Positions 12,269-23,436 of a stretch of 64,000 bases of DNA are shown here, piece by piece. A program made the translations under genes and the position numbers. Positions within the stretch are counted from its first letter, which is position 1. The number at the start of each line of letters is the position of its first letter. The notes under the pieces were generated by a model. That model saw only the letters and a program-made list of their open reading frames with translations. It had not been told where the DNA came from and searched no databases. Source of the stretch: Eustoma russellianum (lineage: Eukaryota; Streptophyta; Magnoliopsida; Gentianales; Gentianaceae); assembly GCA_036186865.1 (NCBI GenBank), contig AP025057.1, positions 21,033,659-21,097,658 on the forward strand. The letters run 5' to 3'.

Positions 12269-14844
12269 TGTTGGACCGTGCACCTGCAATAAACACCATT
12301 AGAGGGGGAGTGAATAGTGGTTAGTAGAAATTACACTACTACCCTTGATAAAAATCCCCTTTGAAAACAGAATCTGAGACTACCTCAGATTCAGAACCTG
12401 TTTTTAAAAAATCTAAAAATCCTTGTAGACAACTCCAAAAATTATAAAAATTTTCATAAATTAACTTCAATGTGTTGACAAGACTCTGCCCAAAAATTAG
12501 ACAATAATAAGATCGTTTGACCATTCAAACAAATAAAAAGATTCAGATGGTCAATCGGACAGAATTGGACAGAATATTGCGGAAATTGAAAAACGTGTTT
12601 CTCTTTGAATACTTAACCAAAAAGGTTAATCTTTATGTCAAAGCACTCCTTAGAATGTCTGGTTCATGTTTCCAAAAGGTTTTGACCTTAAAAAAATCTT
12701 GATTAAAATAGAATTCAAGGTTTCTCAAAACTGGTCAGATTGCAGCCAGATTGGAGCAGTTATCTTGCAAAGACCAAAAGACTAATTTTTCCTTGCTCAA
12801 ATTAAGTGATTCTTATTGAAAATGAAAACTAACAGTCTGAAGTATAACTACACCAAAAATCACAAATTTTGGAAGTGTTTAGCTATTTTTCAAAACGTAT
12901 GAAGTTGTGTGAAATTTGCAGTGAAAAACAGGCAGAATGCAGAATTTTAGAAGCAAGACAAGAACACCAAGAATTTATCCTGGTTCAGTCAATGTGACCT
13001 GTTCCAGTCTCAAGGAACACATTTCCTTGAATTTCACTATGGTATGAACCAAATTACAACAAGAACCAAGCTTGATCATTGGGTTAAACACCAACCTTAT
13101 TCAAGACTTGGATGAACATCTCTATGCAACTCTTGGTTGCAACACCTCTATCACCTGCTGATGTAGCCTTATAGATTTGGTTAATCAATCTTACAAATGA
13201 GAAACAAGAGGCTTGTAGCTCTATACCAAATATCACAAGTACACCTCGGCTACAAAGAATGAAACAATAATGGAGAGCAGAAGAAGATAGCAAGACAAAT
13301 CAACTTTTGCTTTTTAAGTGTGTGTTCTTCTTCTTCACCTTTGCCTCCTATTTATATTGTGAAATGGAACTTGAAGATAAGAAATCCAATGTGTCACCAT
13401 CTTCATCATCAATTCCTAGTTGTCTTCACATCATTGGTTGGCAACATAATCATCTTGTACATTTGGCAACATAGAGAAGAATGATTGGTCAACCTTGGAA
13501 CACTTATGTTGGCCAAAATTTCCACATAGACTTGTCTTGATTATCCTTTGCAAAATCAAGATAATAAGAAGGGAATATGCCACAAGAATCCCTTAACTCC
13601 TTGCCATGAGAATATGACATTTGAGGGCTGCCATTTGACTCAAACAAATTTTGCCATAAACAACCATATAGCCGTTGGGTACCAATTCAAACTTTCCAAG
13701 TTGACACTTTTGCCAACTAGCTCTTTTTTGATTGGTCCCCTTGTCACCAAACTATAAAATGAATAACACATCATCTCCAACTGAATATACACATTTTTTA
13801 ACACATGTATATGTATATCAACTCAGATCCTTGAAGAAGAAATCAACCAATAATAGTTAACAAGATTATGTCAACATGTAACACCAAAATTCCCAATATT
13901 CTTGTATGTTGTGATCATTTACACACCTTTAACACCTTTAAATTCTCTGTAAAATGATGATTAATATCCTCCAATAACATGTAGAAGAGAGTCTTCAAGA
14001 AAGAAATAGAATGTGACATCATAACTTGTCACATATCCCGCTACTGTCGATGACATCATCAATTAAGAGAATAAGATAAAGAACCACCAAATAATCTTCA
14101 AAATGATTATACACAAGCTTCAGAATGAAGATAATAATATACTCAAGAGATTCCTTGAGTGAAAATATCCTCAGGGGTAAAATGACCAAAATGCCCCTGG
14201 TGAGAGAAAACTCCAAAAATGACCTTGATGGTCATAAATAAATATAATAACACCTTTGTCACGATAAATAAGATGAGAATAAGTCCTTGAAGTATTTTCA
14301 CCATATCATGTTCCTACAAAACTCAAAATACCAATTTTGCCCTTTTTGGTAAGTTTTAGAAACTTCCAAGGCACATTAGTCACAAGACATTTATAATCAT
14401 CAAAAACACATAATATCAACATAGTGAACATGTATAAATCATGTACAAATGAAAACATTCACTTTATCACATTTTAGAAAAAATATTTCTAAAAATCCTA
14501 GACATCGATCGATCGAAGTGCCTTAGCTTCAGAGATCGATGTCTCACAGTGAGTTTCAGAATTTGTCTCTGACCTACATCAATCGATCGAAGTGAGAGTT
14601 TGGTGTATCCATCAATCAATCGATGTCTCACAGTAAGGTCTTGAACTTTCTCTGCCTTACATAGATCAATCGATGTGAGGGATCGAAGTACATTGATCGA
14701 TCGAAGTGCAACAACCTGAGAGATTGATGTCATTTTTCTCAACTTTTTCAACTTTTAATCACACATAATACCATGTGTGACATTTTTATGCATTCACCAC
14801 TTAAAATCATGACTTTGAAAATTATCCAAACATATTTCTCAACA
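12269..14844 (-). mobile_element. Solo LTR Y, distant relative of the SIRE-like LTRs
   Basis: The 2576-bp unit has ends TGTTG and CAACA and perfect CCTCT duplications at 12264-12268 and 14845-14849. Its layout parallels the SIRE-like LTRs: an early block around GAATAGTGG, a CTGGTTCAG..CCAGTCT block near 12980-13010, and a CTCAACA end. Overall similarity is weak. No internal region or second LTR is present. It inserted into solo LTR X. Confidence 0.8.
14503..14730. repeat. Cluster of ATCGATCGAAGTG motifs
   Basis: Within solo LTR Y, variants of ATCGATCGAAGTG occur at about 14503, 14580 and 14693, and GATGTCTCACAGT variants at about 14539 and 14623. The palindromic GATCGATC/ATCGAT cores make this far from random. 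The function is unknown. Confidence 0.7.
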
Positions 14845-15019
14845 CCTCTTCCTTTATGGATAAGAGTTTTCCTCATCCCAAATGCCTGAGGATATACTTG
14901 ATATTATCATCAAGTTATCTATATCCAATATTAAATATTATTTAATATTTAATAATAAATATTATTATCTAATATTTAATATTTAATATTATTTAATATT
15001 TAACTTTTATGCACCAACA

Positions 15020-15031
15020 TTTTCTAACCAC
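15020..15031 (-). other. Possible decayed primer-binding site of copy B
   Basis: The bases left of the LTR at 15032 end ACCAC. Taken with the TTTTC duplicated by solo LTR X, they loosely match the primer site next to the LTR at 23437. The match is imperfect, so this is tentative. Confidence 0.3.
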
Positions 15032-18000
15032 TGTAGGATCTGCAAGGCACCACTAGAAGGGGAGGGTTGAATAGTGGGTGCGGAAAATATGGTTTTTAAA
15101 ATTGTTTTAGACCAAAAACCCAACTTCTGAAAACAGTTTCTCTTTTCAGGACCAGTTTTGAAACGTTTTGAAAACTAGGTTACAGGTCATCAAAAATTCT
15201 GAAATTCGGAGAACTTTTAGTCTCAGATGTTCTGAGTATCTCCTAAAAATTTCAGATTAAAATTCAACATTTAACCCCTTTAAAAATCGTTGGTGGTCAG
15301 ATTGCGCAAATCTGCCAGAAACGGTAGTCTGATTTGAAAAATTAATTCCAATTAAACCGTGACTCCAAATACTCTGAAAATTTAATAACTAACCCCTTAT
15401 TAGTTGTATTTAATTTGGTTGAAACATTTTTGAAAACTTCTTTTGGGAAGTTAGTCAAATACGTTCAAAGTATCAACCTTTGCAAGCCTGAAAATCAGAC
15501 TGCACTAGTCTCAGAACTATTTACGTTTGGATGACTTATACTTGTCCAAAAGGGTTGAAACTTGCGCCAAAGGAACCTTAAGACGTGTGGCTATGTTTCC
15601 TGAAAGTTTTGTGATTTTTGAAATTCGTTTACTATTTTTAAGAACGTGATGAAAATGATGCACTGTGCTAGAAACTGAAAGTAAGTGCTGAAAGTAAAGA
15701 ACACAAGAAATTTTATACTGGTTCGGTTAAATCAACCTACTCCAGTCTTCGAGGACAACTTCCTCGGTTAGACTAATCACAAAACACAAATAACATCTTA
15801 CCTCACAGGGTTGATGAAGTTACGCACCAACTCCAACCCTTTACAAACCTTGTAAATGATTACAACTATCACGAACACCACCACCTTGCGAGTGTAAGAT
15901 TGATCACACCTTGATCAATCTTTTACAACAATAAAGAGTATATGGTGTTATGTAAGAAGCCTATTCAAGATGTATGAATATGAATACAATAGGCTTTTAG
16001 GAAGAAGAAAGAAAGAAGTGTAGAAAGAGAGTGTAGTAAAACGTTTTTGATCTTTGAACTTGTAAGCCTTGTCTTGTATTTTGTTTGTTCTCCTTCTTCT
16101 CTTTTTATCACCATATGTGCCGCCCCCTTGGTGCCTCTTTCCTCTCTTGAAAATTATCTTCTAAGTCCTTGGAAGAATATATTGCGTCATTGTTACAATT
16201 CCTTGCTTACTTGGCAATTCCTCATTGGATGATCATTAAGCCCTTGCTTACTTGGCACTCATTGATTGGATGGAAATTCTCATCATTTGATGACTAGATA
16301 AATCTGAAAATAATCCTTAAAAACATGTGCCAATTAGCCATAAAAGTGTTGCCATAAATCACATAATAATTTCACATAATTAGCAAGACAAATTATCACC
16401 AATTTCAACAAAAAAATCGGCCACATTCTTTCTACACATGCTGAAATTTCAGCATGTATGATATTCACACTTTATTCAAATTGTTGCCAAGTTTGCATTA
16501 GATTAATTCCTTGAAAATAAAGAAGAAATCAATCATCATTTAGTACATAACATTTCTACTAATTTTGGAATAAAATTAGTCATCATGATGGCCATAAAAT
16601 TGGCCAAGTTCATTCTACACATGCTGAAATTTTCAGCATGTGTGATACTCCAAGATACCATCACATTATTTCCATAATACTATTGAAACATTGACATATT
16701 ATTTTTCAATCAATCCATATAATTCATTGTAGTAAATATGGCACCATTTAGTAGAAATTTCGGCCAGACATAAACTACACATGCTGAATTTTCAGCATGT
16801 GTCACAAATGTGACAAAGTTTGAAATGTTACCTTGCATAGCTCCTTTCTATATGTCACCAACATTGTATGCTTCATTCTTGGCCAATCAAGATGCCAACA
16901 AAGCTCCACATATGCTCCAACAAGCTAAGATAGGTGTGTACTATGAGCTTGAACATGTGCTGAATTTATTTTTGCAAACTTTGTAAAATAGTGCACGTAT
17001 AATTATATACATATGGTATATTCCAATCAGCCCTTAATTGATTTTTCTAGACCACTTTAGAATGTATACAATATGTAAAAAGTGTCTAGATACATGTTAT
17101 ATGTCATGCCAAAAATGTTCCATGTGTCGTGTTCGTAGAAAACCGAATTTTCGACGTTTGTCGATTACCCGATTTTTCTCCAATTAAATTCTAACTTTTT
17201 GCACATGTTATATATATTATGTTACACATAATATACATAAACTAAACTTTAATATTCAGCACTTATGGCTGATTTAAAGTGGCGCCTAACACGTGACAGA
17301 AATTGAATTCGGAATCTCCACAATTTGGCCTTAATTTCGGGTGATTTGTGTGTGCCAACATGGAATGATTTTATGGCTGTATATAGCATGTAAGCCACAA
17401 AATTTGTGGCCATGTTTGAAGTGTAGGGTCTGGCCATCTATATATGGCAAGTACGTGACACGTTGGCGAAGTTTTGGTATTCACCCGATACGACAATTTT
17501 TGGTTTAGAACCTTTTAACGTTTCGTAATACATTTGTCATCACCATGACTTATATGATATGATATAAGACTTGAATATACTCATAAATATGAGGTAAATA
17601 TAGTGGTGTGATATTAACGTACATTCATAAAATATATAACGTGTCGGTAGTACGTTGGAATATATGTGTATGTGCCTTTTAAAAAAAATCTGAATATATA
17701 TAGAAATATATGTATAATGGCGTGTATAAAGGAGAGGAGAACTTTCCATTCTTCAATTTGTTGCCTTTGTGCCTTTTCCAAATATAGCTTCCTTTAATGA
17801 CTACTTAGTTTATTTAACTAAGTACTTCACTTAATGAACTAGTTTAGTTCATTAATAATGACACCTGAAAATAGTTCAAACACAACAAATGTTTGCCATT
17901 TGATGTAAGCTTTAAAGCTTCATGGCTCGTTAGTACGACAACATTATATATGAACTATACAAGGCAAGTTTTATGCAAAAACGTGTCATGTCATAAAATA

Positions 18001-18075
18001 TGTCATGCATTTCTTTAATACACACGTTATTTAAATCATGCATTTTGTAATCACTCAAACCCCTTTTTCTCTACA
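15032..18075 (-). repeat. 3' LTR of element A
   Basis: The LTR is 3044 bp, starting TGTAGGATCTGCAAGG and ending TCTCTACA. It shares with the LTR at 23437 variants missing from copy B, such as GTCATCAAAAATTCTG. Palindrome copies lie at 16434-16458, 16617-16643 and 16777-16802, and the compound hairpin at 17793-17855. Confidence 0.9.
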
Positions 18076-18088
18076 ATCTCCCCCTTTT
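18076..18088 (-). other. Polypurine tract of element A
   Basis: AAAAGGGGGAGAT on the minus strand, directly against the 3' LTR. About 220 bp of non-coding sequence rich in CTCCCCCTT separates it from the end of pol. Confidence 0.85.
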
Positions 18089-18309
18089 GATGATTTACAA
18101 AATAACCTACGTTCATGATTTAAATTTTGTCGCTCCCCCTCTAATCGTGCACAAATACAAATTTTGAATTTCAAATTTCAAATTCGCTCCCCCTTGATTT
18201 GTGCAATCAAATCTCTTGCTAAATCTCTTGCTCCCCCTTAAATCATGCATTCTCTCCCCCTTTATTTTGGAAATACAATCAAGAATGTATGTAAATATGG
18301 AAAGAGATA

Positions 18310-21300
18310 TCAAATCAAATCAGCAGAAATCATGCCTAATTTAGAACGAAGACTTTCATACGTGACTTGATTTAATGCTTTAGTAAAAATATCTGCTACT
18401 TGTGCCTCTGTACGTACGTGATCTATGACAATATCACCATTATTTACGTGATCACGAAGAAAATGATAACATACTTCTATATGCTTGGCCTTAGAGTGTA
18501 GTACGAGGTTCTTAGATAAGTTGATAGCGCTCATACTCTCATAATATATAGGAATACGTTTCACCGTGATACCAAAATCATAAAGTTGTTGTTTTAGCCA
18601 TAGCAATTGTGTGCAACAAAGACTAAGTGCCATGTATTCAGCTTCAGTGGTGGATAAGGCGACGCCTGCTTGCTTTTTAGAAAACCATGAAATAAGTGAA
18701 TTTCCTATAAATTGGCAAGTGCCACTCGTGCTTTTTCTATCTATTTTACATCCACCATAATCTGCGTCAGTGTAGGCATGCAAGTTAAATTCACAATTTT
18801 TATCATACCAAATGCCTAAGGTGGGTGTGTACTTAATATATCGAAATATTCTTTTCACGGTATTATAGTGAGACACTTTTGGTTGACTTTGAAATCGTGC
18901 GCACATACATACACTGAACATGATATCAGGTCTACTAGCAGTAAGATATAGCAAAGAGCCAATCATAGATCTATATAAGGCATTATCAAAATCCTTACCA
19001 TGTTTATCTTTATCTAATTTAGTGGTGACACTCATAGGGGCGGGAGACAGTTTTAAATTCTCAAAATTGAACTTTTTAATCATATCATTTATATATTTAA
19101 CTTGGCTTATATGTATACCTTTACTCGTTTGTTTAATTTGCAAGCCAAGAAAGTAATTTAATTTGCCAACCATCGACATTTCAAATTCAGATTTCATGCA
19201 AATTTCGAAATCTTCAACAAGTTTATGAGAGGTGGAACCGAAAATGATGTCATCAACATAAATTTGAATAATTAGTAAATCCCAATTATCTTGTTTTAAA
19301 AATAAGGTACTATCTATAGTGCCTCTTTTAAAACCATTTTCTAAAAGGAAAGTAGCAAAACAATCATATCATGCTCTAGATGCTTGCTTTAAACAGTATA
19401 GTGCCTTCTTTAGTTTGTACACGTGATCGAGATGTTTCAAATCTTCAAAACTGGGTGGTTGTTTCACGTATAATTCTTCTTGTATAAACTCATTTAAGAA
19501 TGCACTTTTCACGTCCATTTGATAAAGTTTAAAATCTTTCATGCAAGCAATAGCAAGTAACAGTCGTATAGCTTCTAAACGTGCTACGGGTGCAAATGTT
19601 TCAGCATAATCAATTCATGCTTCTTTATTATATCCTTGTGCTACAAGTCTAGCTTTGTTTCTAACAACTTTTCCTTCTTCATTCATTTTATTTCTAAACA
19701 CCTACTTTGTACCTATTATAGTCTTATCTTGTGGTCGTGGCACTAAATCCCATACGTCATTTCTAACAAATTGATTAAGTTCATCATGCATAGCATCAAT
19801 CCAAGAAGAATCACTCAAAGCATCATGCACATTTTTAGGTTCAATTTCGGATAAAATTGATTTATTTCATCGGCATTTATTCTTCTACGTGGTCGCACAC
19901 CGTGAGTGATATCGCCTATAATGAGATCGTGTGGGTGATTTCTATGCCATCTTGGTTGATTATTTTCTACATTCTCATGCATTTCTAAGTGATCATGCAT
20001 TTCTAGTGTATCATGCATATCATGCGTGCCATCATCATCATTCAACATGGGTTTCAATTCAAAATCATCGTCATATTCTTTATCTTTATCAATCTCACCA
20101 AATTCATTAAACTTCACATGAATGGATTCTAGAATTTGCCTAGTGATGGGATCATAACATCTATATGCTTTTGAATTCACAGAATACCCAACAAAGATGC
20201 ATTCAATTGATTTAGATTCAAACTTATATAAATTATATTTCGTATTTAAAACAAAACATTTGCAACCGAACACACGAAAGTAATCAATTTTAGGCATGTG
20301 ATTATTTAATATCTCATAAGGCGTCTTATTTATTTTCTTTCTAATGGACAATCGATTAATTATGTAGCATGCACAATTTACGGCTTCTGCCCACAAAAAT
20401 CTAGGCAATTTATTCTCACACAACATGGTTCTAACAATTGCTTGTAATGCTCTATTCTTTCTTTCTACTACTCCATTTAGTTGAGGAGTTATAGGTGGCA
20501 AAAACTCGTGTTTAATTCCTTTTTCTTCGCAAAATGCAATCATGTCCTTGTTTTTAAATTCACCGCCTCTATCGCTTCTTATTCTTTTCACATTAACACC
20601 ATATTGATTTTCAAGTTGTTTTATCAGTTTCGCAATCTCAATGGCACTATCATTTTTATGTGCAAGAAACAAAGTCCAAGTATAACGAGAAAAATCATCA
20701 ACAATCACACAAGTATAATTACGTCCACCGAGACTCATAGTGCGACTAGGACCAAAAAAATCAATGTGTAATAGTTCTAAAACTCTAGTCGTGCTTATTT
20801 CATTTTTTGGTTTAAGTGACTCGCGTGTTTGTTTGCCTTTAATACAAGATTCACACAACTAAAAGTTGTCTAAATCAAGTTTTGGCATTCCTCGTATTAG
20901 GTTCTTTCGTTGGAGTTTTTCAAGTGTAGAAATGCCGATGTGTCCTAAACGTCTATGCCACAAGTTAACGTTAGGTTCATTTGACATAAAACACTTAACC
21001 TTAGCGTCTAACATGTCATCCATAGAAAGCGTAAAAATGTTTCATTTCCTTTTTCTTTTTAGCACTACTTCTCTATTTTTATTTATGATATTGCAATAGG
21101 GATGAGTAAAACACACATCAAAGCCATTATCAATAAATTGTGAAATGCTAAGAAGATTATAGGATAAGTTGCTTACCAAAAAGACGTTGGAGATTTGAAG
21201 GGGGCTTGGGCTTCCAATTGTACCTTTTCCGATGATCTTGCCTTCATTGTTGTCTCCAAAAGTCACGAATCCGCCTTTTGTGACCTTCTTCAACTTTATG

Positions 21301-21430
21301 AACAAGCTCGGGTCACCCGTCATGTGCCTCGAGCAACCACTGTCAAGGAACCATTTGATAGATGTACCTTTTGATGTGTGGGTTCCCTGTAATGTATGAG
21401 AATGATTTAGGTACCCTTTTAATTTTGGGT
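18310..21430 (-). pseudogene. Element A pol: protease, integrase, RT, RNase H
   Basis: Minus-strand order: the aspartic protease DSG motif at 21336-21344; a gag-pre-integrase region and CESCIKGKQ at 21040-20820; integrase core at 20800-20350 with HIDFFGP, SDRGGEF and NGVVERKNR supplying the D, D and E residues; then RT with MDVKSAFLN near 19510, YVDD at 19249-19260, and RNase H with YTDADYGGCK and STTEAEYMAL. The end, ADIFTKAL.. LGMISADLI, is at 18310. Breaks are stops near 20862, 19705, 19620 and 19367 and at least one upstream of protease. Two of these fall where Trp is conserved. The long open stretches 20858-19815 and 19197-18310 show that the decay is moderate. This enzyme set would cut the polyprotein, copy RNA to DNA and insert it. 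Confidence 0.9.
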
Positions 21431-21483
21431 CCTTGCGAGTTAGTTATTCACCTCTTAGTAAAAGTACCTTTCGGTACCCATAC

Positions 21484-23380
21484 TTAGGTGATCCTTCTCG
21501 GACTAGCAAATGGTAAGAATGTAGATGAAGAAGCAATATAATAGACATGTGGTGAGTGGACTTTAGGCCTTTGGCCAAGAACTCCTTTATACACCTCATA
21601 TGGAGTGCGTTTCTGATATGTCCTCGTGTTAGTGTGCATAGTGCGTGATCTAGAAAGATGAAATGAATGTCTTGTATGCATCACTTGTTTCTTCTCATAT
21701 CTATATGGCACATAATTATATTTTGCATGATATGAAGAAGAAGTATGACGAGTTGAGGGAAGAGGGGGTCTTTTCGTCATCTTAGACCCCATGCTTGCTT
21801 TAGGTGTGTCTACTTTCTTAGACAAGACGAATTTGGTTGGTTTAATTGATATATCATTTGTCTCAATGTATCCTAATCCGGTTTTATCACTATCATGTTT
21901 TTGTGATAGAATAATACGATCCAGCATGTTAGATCTCGTGTCAAATTGTTTCATCATTTATCTGAATCCGTATTCCTTGATTTCAAATTTGAAATCTCGG
22001 ATTTCATTTGATTATTATGAGTGGTCAATGATGAGATCTCTGTCTTTAATGCATTAATGATGCATGACGGCTCTTCTTTTGAATCGTTTAATTGAGCGAC
22101 AAGATTCGTGTTAGAAGATTTTAACAACTTTTTGTCTTCAATTAATCGCTTCTTTTCTTTCGCGAGAGTTTTAGTAAATTTATGCAATTCTAAATACTGA
22201 CTGAAAAGATCATCATAAGACGGCTCAGAGTCAGAATCAGAGTCAGAAGATACCTCGTTTGATGCTTTGGATACAAAGCATACTTGTGCAGTCTCCTTTT
22301 CTGTATCAGTCTCGGAATCAGATGTATCACTCCAAGTGGAGACCTTGAGAGCTCTTTTCCTTTGCTTAGGTTTTGAGACGAGTCTATTTTTGGTCCGATC
22401 CTTGTCAGGGTGATTGTTTGTTTGCTTGTCCTTATTAGGACACTCATATGATAGATATCCAAGTTTACCGCATTCGTAACATTTAACATCCTTGTCATTT
22501 GTCTTATTCTTATTTCTTTTAGTGGAAGTACCCTTAGGTTTGTTTTTAAATGACTTTCTCATGAATTTTCTCAAGCCTTTAGCCAATAAAATTAAGTCAT
22601 CGTTGTCTGATTCAGAATCACTATCATCTACGTGATCGGAAGAAGTAGAGACGTATTCATTTGATTTAAATGCAGTAGTCTTACCTTGTTTTGATGATGA
22701 TTTCGATTTCCTTATAGTGAGTTTGTTCTCATATACTTTAAGTGATCCAATTAGTTCCTCCATTTTAATTGATTTAGTTTCTTTGCTCTCCTTTATGGCC
22801 GTCACTTTAGGGTCCCATTCGGATGGAAGGCTTCGTAAGACCTTTTGGACCTTTTCCTGCATAGAGAAGGCTTTGCCAAGAGACTCAAGAGAATTGTAAA
22901 TGTTAGTCAAGCGTAAATCCATATCAACGATAGATTCATTTGTCAATAATTAAATGACTCGAGTGTGGACATAAGCATGTTGATTTTGCACTCTTTTACT
23001 TTACTAGTGCCTTCGTGTTTCATTTCAAGAATTCTCCACATCTTTTGAGCACTAGAACAATTTGAAACATAGCTAGATTCACTTTTACTTAGTCCATTTA
23101 GAAGCAATTGCATGGCTCTAGAGTTCATGCTCAATCTCTTTTTATCATCACTAGTATACTCTTGTTTAGGCTTAACAACCTCTAGTGTGACTCCATCTAC
23201 AGTGGATAATTTTGACGGAACAAATGGACCATCTTCTATAATGGACCAAAGATCAATATCAATAGCCATAAGAAAAAGTTTCATTCTTAACTTCCATTGA
23301 ATAAAAGACTCACCGTCAAAGAGAGGAGGCCTTTGACTGGACATACCTTCTTGCTCGGTTTTAAAGTTTGTGGTTACCAT
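21484..23380 (-). pseudogene. Element A gag, two frameshifts
   Basis: I take the ATG at 23380 as the start, because the open frame upstream runs through the primer-binding site into the LTR. Order: N-terminal gag domain (RPPLFDGESFIQWK), UBN2-type capsid region to about 22720, a Lys-rich linker, a zinc knuckle near 22480-22443, an acidic Ser/Asp stretch (SSDSDSDSEPSYDD), a coiled coil (LAKEKKRLIEDKKLLKSSN) and a basic tail. Against copy C, single-A losses near 22955 and 21960 shift the frame. The knuckle reads CYECGKLGYLSYEC, so the zinc-binding His is Tyr, whereas copy C keeps His. Gag would coat element RNA in the cytoplasmic particle. Confidence 0.85.
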
Positions 23381-23422
23381 CTCACTTAGATCGTTGGATC
23401 CTTTTGTTGTGATTGTTCCTGC

Positions 23423-23434
23423 GTTCTGATACCA
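23423..23434 (-). other. Primer-binding site of element A
   Basis: TGGTATCAGAAC on the minus strand, two bases from the 5' LTR. It is close to the initiator tRNA-Met site (last two bases AC instead of GC). Confidence 0.8.
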
Positions 23435-23436
23435 CT

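Larger units (their letters stand above)
11867..15019. mobile_element. Solo LTR X (about 570 bp), split by solo LTR Y
   Basis: The ends are TGTTGG (11867) and CCAACA (15014-15019), flanked on both sides by TTTTC (11862-11866 and 15020-15024), a perfect 5-bp duplication. Without the nested insert at 12269-14849 the body is about 570 bp, with no internal region, so it is a solo LTR. It has a CTTTATATAGAG stretch near 12196 and a TTAATATTTAATA-rich tract at 14930-15002. Family and orientation are unknown. Confidence 0.75.

Noticed and set aside
14467..14751. 94-residue minus-strand frame with repeated peptide-like units
   Set aside because: Produced by the ATCGATCGAAGTG motif cluster in a solo LTR; no start context or homology.
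20481..21099. Plus-strand open frames opposite integrase
   Set aside because: Shadows of the minus-strand pol frame; composition and homology support only the minus strand.
21954..22960. Gag frameshifts in element A as programmed frameshifting
   Set aside because: Copy C reads through the same places in one frame, and the A copy has simply lost single bases there.
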